Source: Calditrichia bacterium
GTDB taxonomy: Bacteria; Calditrichota; Calditrichia; JAJRVZ01
Assembly: GCA_030634505.1 (NCBI GenBank)
Contig: DAOWAQ010000006.1
Location: forward strand, 1-20,288
Direction: 5' to 3'
DNA: 20,288 bases
Made by a program: the position numbers and the translations under genes. Of the stretch, positions 15,946 through 20,288 are shown piece by piece. The notes under the pieces were generated by a model. That model did not search any database and was not told the origin of the DNA. It saw only the letters and a list, made by a program, of their open reading frames with translations. Every line of letters starts with the position of its first letter. Position 1 is the stretch's first letter.

Positions 15946-17088
15946 ATGGCAAAATATAATTTAATGGATACAGAAAAGCCTGATTATTTTGATCGTTATT
16001 TTGACGAAGAAGACGACAAAAAATCTGAGCCGAAAATAGAATCAGAAAAAACAGGCGATCAAGCAACCCCCGAAATAGATGATCGCGAATATTTTGATGA
16101 AAGTTTGTTTACAGAAGAGGTATCGCCCGATCCATCTACGCCAGACCCGGTTGCCGATATCCAAATAGACAAGCAACAAGAACAAGTATTAACAGAAGAG
16201 CCAAAGGGTACAACCGAAAACATAAAGCCGGTTACAGAAACTTCAGCAACAGGGCCTCCTCCCCCCCAAAAACCAGATATTTCAGAGTACGATTATGAAG
16301 ATTCTAAAATACAGGGCATAAACTGGAAACCTTTGCTTCTCTGGGGAACGGTTTTTATTGTAGTAGTCGCAATTGTGTTTTTTGCATATACCTGGTTTTT
16401 TTCAAATGGCGAAGAAAAAGTTAGTGCAGAACAGAAACCGACCATATCTCCCCAGGAACAAATGAAAATTGATCAGGAAAAGAAAAAAATTGCATTTGTT
16501 AAAAACATTGTGGCGGAGAAAAATTCAAGACTTAATAATTTTTCAAGTCTAACAAATCTTAAATCGTCCAATGTCTCCTATTCAAGCGTATTATTATACG
16601 GTAATTCATTTAAATTTGAAATCTTTGGACAATCCCGGGAAGATATTGCAAAATATAATCAAAACTTAAAAAAGAACAAATATGACAGTAAATTCAAAAT
16701 TATTTCTGTAGATACACGTCCTGGCAGTAACGGGGGTATCTTTGCATTATATAAAGTAGAAACGGATGCCGGTGGGGGAGTTTCTCCCCAAATAGACCCT
16801 AAAATTGATGTAAATATAGAAAATTCAATTCAAGGATTAGTCACCAGCAATGGATTAAAACTTAAAGATACTCGTATCATTAACAGAAAAAAAGTTGAAC
16901 AATTTGAAGTGATAAGAAAAGAAATATCTTGTAGTGGAACAGAAGCTAATTGTCTAAAGTTTTTAAATGATCTCAATAGTTCAAACAATAATTTTAATGT
17001 ACATAAAATATCTTTAATTCCATCAAACCAGAAAAACATTAAAAACTCAAAGTATAACTTGCTTGTTGTTTTTGATTTTTATGTTTAA
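15946..17088 (+). CDS. Single-pass PilN/PilO-like protein with long acidic cytoplasmic tail
   Basis: This 380-residue protein is preceded by GGAGGAG at 15932-15938. Residues 1-125 are acidic, proline-rich and probably disordered, with repeated Y-F-D-like motifs at 14-20 and 49-51. One transmembrane helix lies at about 131-152, then a short coiled coil (165-195). Next are two modules of similar plan: about 200-272 (V-S-Y-S-S-V-L-L-Y-G-N-S-F-K-F-E-I-F-G-Q, as in PilN) and about 285-380 (F-E-V-I-R-K-E-I-S-C-S-G-T, L-K-F-L-N-D-L-N, K-I-S-L-I-P, then a final hydrophobic strand, as in PilO). The tail opens M-A-K-Y-N-L-M-D, recalling the I-N-L-L-P motif by which PilN docks on PilM. C329 and C336 could form a disulfide outside the cytoplasm. 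Confidence 0.62.
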   Translation: MAKYNLMDTEKPDYFDRYFDEEDDKKSEPKIESEKTGDQATPEIDDREYFDESLFTEEVSPDPSTPDPVADIQIDKQQEQVLTEEPKGTTENIKPVTETSATGPPPPQKPDISEYDYEDSKIQGINWKPLLLWGTVFIVVVAIVFFAYTWFFSNGEEKVSAEQKPTISPQEQMKIDQEKKKIAFVKNIVAEKNSRLNNFSSLTNLKSSNVSYSSVLLYGNSFKFEIFGQSREDIAKYNQNLKKNKYDSKFKIISVDTRPGSNGGIFALYKVETDAGGGVSPQIDPKIDVNIENSIQGLVTSNGLKLKDTRIINRKKVEQFEVIRKEISCSGTEANCLKFLNDLNSSNNNFNVHKISLIPSNQKNIKNSKYNLLVVFDFYV

Positions 17089-17112
17089 TGGTTTATATAG
17101 ATATAAAAATGA

Positions 17113-17673
17113 ATGAGGGTTCTTTCGGGAAAATACAAAGGTAAAAAATTAGTCAGCTCAATAGATAACTCCATTCGCCCCACTACAAATAAAATTAAAG
17201 AATATATATTTAACATTCTTCAGGATTATTGTCAGGACAAATTTGTTGCTGATATTTTTTCCGGGAGTGGTAGCCTAGGAATTGAATCATTAAGCAGAGA
17301 TTCAAAACATGTTGTTTTTATCGATAACTCTGTTACTTCTGCGAAAGTTTTGAAAAACAACTTAAAGGATTTGAACATTGATTCTAAATATTTTCAAATA
17401 GTTATTAATGACGCTGAAAAATTTAGTGCCCAAAGTTCGAAAAAGTTCGATTTAATATTTATGGATCCGCCATTTCATTACCCGCCATTGAATGAATTAT
17501 TAATCTCAATTTTTAGAAATAATATTTTAAATGAAAATGGCATTTTAGTAGTTGAACATGAGATTTCAAATCCCGTAAATTTCGATATTGATTTATTTGA
17601 AATTTTTAAACAGAAAAAAATAGGCAGAAGTTTAATTTCTTTCATTATAAATAGAAGGAGCAAAAATGCCTGA
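17113..17673 (+). CDS. rsmD: 16S rRNA (guanine966-N2)-methyltransferase
   Basis: This enzyme methylates G966 (E. coli numbering) of 16S rRNA in the assembling 30S subunit using SAM. The 186-residue length is typical. The start M-R-V-L-S-G-K-Y-K-G-K-K-L and R-P-T-T at 22-25 are family signatures. The SAM motif D-I-F-S-G-S-G is at 47-53, and the amino-methyltransferase motif D-P-P-F at 118-121. An upstream ATG at 17109 is out of frame. It begins 24 bases after the PilN/PilO-like gene and overlaps coaD by eight bases; rsmD-coaD adjacency is common in bacteria. Confidence 0.95.
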   Translation: MRVLSGKYKGKKLVSSIDNSIRPTTNKIKEYIFNILQDYCQDKFVADIFSGSGSLGIESLSRDSKHVVFIDNSVTSAKVLKNNLKDLNIDSKYFQIVINDAEKFSAQSSKKFDLIFMDPPFHYPPLNELLISIFRNNILNENGILVVEHEISNPVNFDIDLFEIFKQKKIGRSLISFIINRRSKNA

Positions 17674-18151
17674 AAGAGTAGCAATTTATCCCGGAACATT
17701 TGATCCCATTACCCTGGGACACTTTGACATATTACAACGTGCTTCAAAATTATTTGATCGTGTAATTATCACACTCGCAATTAATTCTAACAAAACGCCA
17801 CTTTTTTCAAAAGAAGAAAGATTAGAATTTATTAAAGATGCGGTGAAAAATATTTCAAATGTGACCGTTGATAGTTTTGAGGGTATGCTAATATATTTTG
17901 CAGAGAAAACGGGTGCAATAGCTGTTATAAGAGGATTACGCGCTATATCAGATTTTGAATTTGAATTTCAATTGGCTTTAATGAATCGAAAACAAAACTC
18001 TGAAATAACTACCGTTTTTTTAATGCCTAATGAAAAATACACATATCTTAACTCATCTATTATTAGAGAAGTTGCACGATTTGGAGGGGACGTAAGTAGT
18101 TTTATTACTCCTTTGGTTGCAGAAAAATTGAAGGACAAATTTTTGAAATAA
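17666..18151 (+). CDS. coaD: Pantetheine-phosphate adenylyltransferase
   Basis: CoaD makes dephospho-CoA from 4'-phosphopantetheine and ATP, the penultimate step of coenzyme A synthesis in the cytoplasm. The 161-residue length is standard. The nucleotidyltransferase motif T-L-G-H is at 16-19 within Y-P-G-T-F-D-P-I-T-L-G-H. R-G-L-R-A-I-S-D-F-E-F-E and S-S-I-I-R-E, both conserved active-site segments, follow. AAGGAG lies six bases before the ATG, inside the end of rsmD. The stop abuts the SD of pta; CoA and acetyl-phosphate/acetyl-CoA functions are therefore cotranscribed. Confidence 0.96.
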   Translation: MPERVAIYPGTFDPITLGHFDILQRASKLFDRVIITLAINSNKTPLFSKEERLEFIKDAVKNISNVTVDSFEGMLIYFAEKTGAIAVIRGLRAISDFEFEFQLALMNRKQNSEITTVFLMPNEKYTYLNSSIIREVARFGGDVSSFITPLVAEKLKDKFLK

Positions 18152-18161
18152 GGAGGATTGA

Positions 18162-19136
18162 TTGGAAATCATTGAAAAATTCCGACAGCTTGCAAAAACC
18201 AAACAACGAACAATTGTTTTTCCCGAAGGAGAAGAAGAACGCGTCATAAAAGCAGCGATATTTTTAGCAAAAAACGAACTGGTTATACCGATACTTTTGG
18301 GAAATCAAAATAAAATAAAAACCTTGGCCACATCGATTGATTTTGAAAAAACGGCAATAGAAATAATTGATCCTTCAAATTCAGATTATCAAACAACATG
18401 GGCAAATAATTATTATGAGATGCGCAAACACAAGGGCATGACACCCGAACAAGCAGAAGCAATAATTAAAGATCCCCTATATTTTGGTGCATTTATGTTA
18501 AAAAATGGATTGACAGACGGTGTAGTGGCGGGTTCAATAAATACTACGGGAGATGTGTTACGTGCGGCAATTCAAATAGTTGGCCTGGCTCCCAATGTTT
18601 CGGTTGTTTCCAGTTCATTTATAATGGCTTTAAAAGATGGAAAAATATTAACTTTTGCTGATTGTGCTGTAATTCCTGATCCAGATGAAGAACAATTGGC
18701 TAGCATTGCGATTAGCAGTGCAACTACCCATAAAAAATTAGTAGAATCAGAACCATATGTTGCTATGCTATCTTTTTCAACAATGGGAAGTGCGAAACAT
18801 TCATTAGTCGATAAAATAATAAATGCAAAAAGTGTTGTGCAGAAGAAGGAACCGAGACTAAAAATTGATGGTGAATTACAATTTGACGCTGCTTTTATTG
18901 AACAAATAGGAAAACGAAAAGCCCCGGATAGTGATGTAGCCGGTAAAGCCAATGTTTTTATTTTCCCGGATTTAAATGCAGGAAATATCGGGTATAAATT
19001 AACAGAAAGAATCGGTGGAGCACATGCGATAGGTCCTGTTATTCAAGGATTAGCCAAACCTTTTAATGATTTGTCCAGAGGGTGTAGTGTAGAAGATGTT
19101 ATAAATGTTGCATGTATATGTGCAATATTAGCTTAA
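18162..19136 (+). CDS. pta: Phosphate acetyltransferase (TTG start)
   Basis: Pta interconverts acetyl-CoA plus phosphate and acetyl phosphate plus CoA. The 324-residue protein is the single-domain form, without the N-terminal P-loop/DRTGG regions of the long enterobacterial enzyme. Family stretches include I-V-F-P-E-G-E-E-E-R-V near the start, F-A-D-C-A-V-I-P-D-P, M-L-S-F-S-T-M-G-S-A-K, G-E-L-Q-F-D-A-A and N-V-F-I-F-P-D-L-N-A-G-N. The start is TTG at 18162: AGGAGG at 18151-18156 sits five bases before it and no in-frame ATG fits the family N-terminus. No acetate kinase gene is beside it in the window. Confidence 0.94.
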   Translation: MEIIEKFRQLAKTKQRTIVFPEGEEERVIKAAIFLAKNELVIPILLGNQNKIKTLATSIDFEKTAIEIIDPSNSDYQTTWANNYYEMRKHKGMTPEQAEAIIKDPLYFGAFMLKNGLTDGVVAGSINTTGDVLRAAIQIVGLAPNVSVVSSSFIMALKDGKILTFADCAVIPDPDEEQLASIAISSATTHKKLVESEPYVAMLSFSTMGSAKHSLVDKIINAKSVVQKKEPRLKIDGELQFDAAFIEQIGKRKAPDSDVAGKANVFIFPDLNAGNIGYKLTERIGGAHAIGPVIQGLAKPFNDLSRGCSVEDVINVACICAILA

Positions 19137-19234
19137 GAAATAGAGTTTTATGTAGCGACTAATCCAAAATATCATCAAAGATAGTCAAAAGAAAAATCAA
19201 CCGGATTTTGATTGTTATTTAAGAGGAATGATTA

Positions 19235-19480
19235 ATGCCAACATATGAATATTATTGCACTTCATGCGGATTCGAATTTGAGGAATTTCAAAGCATTGCT
19301 TCTGAGCCAATTAGTATTTGTCCTAAATGTAATGAACATGTTAAAAGGAAAATTTCTGGTGGTGTAGGACTAATATTTAAAGGATCGGGTTTTTATATAA
19401 CAGATTATAAGAATAAAAAGTCAAATAAAGGCACAGAACCAAAACCTTCTAAGAAAAAAGAAACAAAATCATCAAAATAA
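19235..19480 (+). CDS. FmdB/CxxC-CxxC family small zinc-ribbon protein
   Basis: This 81-residue protein begins M-P-T-Y-E-Y-Y-C, the opening of FmdB-type zinc ribbons. The metal ligands are C8/C11 and C29/C32. G-G-V-G-L-I-F-K-G-S-G-F-Y-I-T-D-Y follows, a conserved tail of the ribbon, then a lysine-rich disordered end that could bind nucleic acid. FmdB was named as a putative regulator of formamidase, but the family's real role is unknown. AGAGGA precedes the ATG. The 98 bases before it show only weak short inverted repeats and no clear promoter. Confidence 0.9.
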   Translation: MPTYEYYCTSCGFEFEEFQSIASEPISICPKCNEHVKRKISGGVGLIFKGSGFYITDYKNKKSNKGTEPKPSKKKETKSSK

Positions 19481-19501
19481 TTAAGAATATTCAAATAATA
19501 T

Positions 19502-19530
19502 TTGATTGTGTTTTATTAGTTTCTTATAAT
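19502..19530 (+). promoter_or_regulatory. Sigma70-like promoter of the citrate synthase gene
   Basis: TTGATT (19502-19507), a 17-base spacer and a perfect TATAAT (19525-19530) lie in the 103-base gap before the citrate synthase gene, giving a leader of about 47 bases. This is the best promoter match in the window. Confidence 0.65.
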
Positions 19531-19583
19531 ATCCCAATTAAGTTTGCTACTTTATTCACAAAACAATTTGAAAGGAGGCTTAA

Positions 19584-20288
19584 ATGTCTCGTTTAAAAGA
19601 AAAAATTGCTGGTTTATTGCCGGATTGGCGTCAACGTGTTACCCGACTATTGAAGGAACATGGAGATGTCGAAGTTAGCAAGGTTTTAATAAGTCAATTT
19701 TATGGAGGTATGAGAGGTATTAAATGTTTAACTACTGATATTTCCTATTTAGACCCCATGGAAGGAATTCGATTTAGAGGATATACCATACCGGAAGTTC
19801 TTGAAAAATTACCTAAAGCTGAAGGCGCAGAAATTCCTTATGTCGAGGGACATTTGTATTTACTTTTAACGGGTGATATCCCCACAGAAGATGAAGTACA
19901 GGAAGTGATAAAAGATCTAGCAGAAAGAGGTGAAGTACCTAAATACGTTTGGGATACTCTGCGGGCGATGCCGCAAGATACTCATCCGATGACGATGTTT
20001 TCTACAGCTATTTTGTCCTTGCAGCGTGAATCTCTTTTTGTAAAAAAATATAATGCAGGTATGAGTAAAATGGATTATTGGGATCCGACTTATGAAGATA
20101 TGATGAATCTGATTGCTAAATTACATACAATTGCCGCTTATATTTACAGATTAAAATACAAAGATGATTCTCCAATAGATCCTGATTTCTCTTTGGATTA
20201 TGGAAAGAATTTTGCCCACATGATGGGAATTGATACACCTTATGATGAACTGTCTCGTTTATATTATATTTTACACAGTGATCACGAA
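19584..20288 (+). CDS. gltA: Citrate synthase, eukaryotic (mitochondrial) type, 5' part
   Basis: This is the first 235 residues of a protein expected to be about 430-440 long; the gene leaves the window at its right edge. Citrate synthase condenses acetyl-CoA and oxaloacetate to start the TCA cycle. Y-G-G-M-R-G-I-K at 45-52, then L-D-P-M-E-G-I-R-F-R-G-Y-T-I-P-E, H-P-M-T, I-A-K-L-H-T-I-A-A-x-I-Y and the final L-H-S-D-H-E follow the mitochondrial enzyme closely, unlike the short hexameric bacterial type. The catalytic histidines and aspartate of the C-terminal part lie beyond the edge. AAAGGAGG at 19571-19578 sets the start. It has its own promoter. Confidence 0.93.
   Translation, partial: MSRLKEKIAGLLPDWRQRVTRLLKEHGDVEVSKVLISQFYGGMRGIKCLTTDISYLDPMEGIRFRGYTIPEVLEKLPKAEGAEIPYVEGHLYLLLTGDIPTEDEVQEVIKDLAERGEVPKYVWDTLRAMPQDTHPMTMFSTAILSLQRESLFVKKYNAGMSKMDYWDPTYEDMMNLIAKLHTIAAYIYRLKYKDDSPIDPDFSLDYGKNFAHMMGIDTPYDELSRLYYILHSDHE

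Noticed and set aside
18572..18952. Minus-strand open frame of 126 codons
   Set aside because: It is antisense to pta and shows no family signature or ribosome site.
19190..19215. Short hairpin (AATCAA/TTGATT) before the FmdB-type gene as a terminator for pta
   Set aside because: Stem of only six mostly A/T pairs and no U-tract; expected by chance in this base composition.

Overview
The window is AT-rich bacterial DNA (roughly one-third G+C by eye), densely coding, with two large blocks on opposite strands. No rRNA, tRNA, CRISPR array, insertion sequence or phage gene was found. Purine-rich Shine-Dalgarno sequences (AGGAGG, AAAGGAGG, GGAGGAG) precede several plus-strand genes, and there is a sigma70-like promoter with a perfect TATAAT. 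That is unlike typical Bacteroidota, which use little SD and a TAnnTTTG box. Protein content (a wHTH/nucleotidyltransferase regulator in a polysaccharide operon, an RMDN-like TPR protein, PilM/N/O-like proteins, a mitochondrial-type citrate synthase) suggests an FCB-group relative such as Marinimicrobia, Calditrichota, KSB1 or Ignavibacteria. The phylum call is a guess.

Bases 1-9050 (minus strand) hold a compact nine-gene surface-polysaccharide operon that runs off the left edge. In transcription order it encodes: a GT4 glycosyltransferase, a heparosan/heparan-type glucuronyl C5-epimerase homologue, a DUF7033-type polysaccharide deacetylase, a sulfotransferase, a winged-helix protein with a degenerate nucleotidyltransferase domain, a GT2 glycosyltransferase, glucose-1-phosphate cytidylyltransferase (rfbF), CDP-glucose 4,6-dehydratase (rfbG) and a sugar C-methyltransferase (3' end missing). 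Most junctions overlap by 1-4 bases or are separated by only 1-50 bases. Deacetylase, C5-epimerase and sulfotransferase together parallel eukaryotic heparan sulfate modification. The CDP-sugar genes predict a C-methyl-branched deoxyhexose.

Bases 9051-13003 hold a divergent promoter region, an aldo/keto reductase (plus), a bidirectional terminator, and a minus-strand pair: an RMDN-like TPR protein and, upstream of it, a lipoprotein joining HEAT-type repeats to a C-terminal cyclophilin domain.

Bases 13269-17088 (plus) hold three linked genes. They encode a 560-residue membrane-anchored helical protein of unknown function, a PilM-like actin-fold protein with an eroded nucleotide motif, and a single-pass protein that looks like PilN and PilO fused. 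This is the best candidate for an undescribed envelope system.

Bases 17113-20288 (plus) are housekeeping: rsmD, coaD, pta (TTG start), an FmdB-type zinc-ribbon protein, and the first 235 codons of a eukaryotic-type citrate synthase behind its own promoter.
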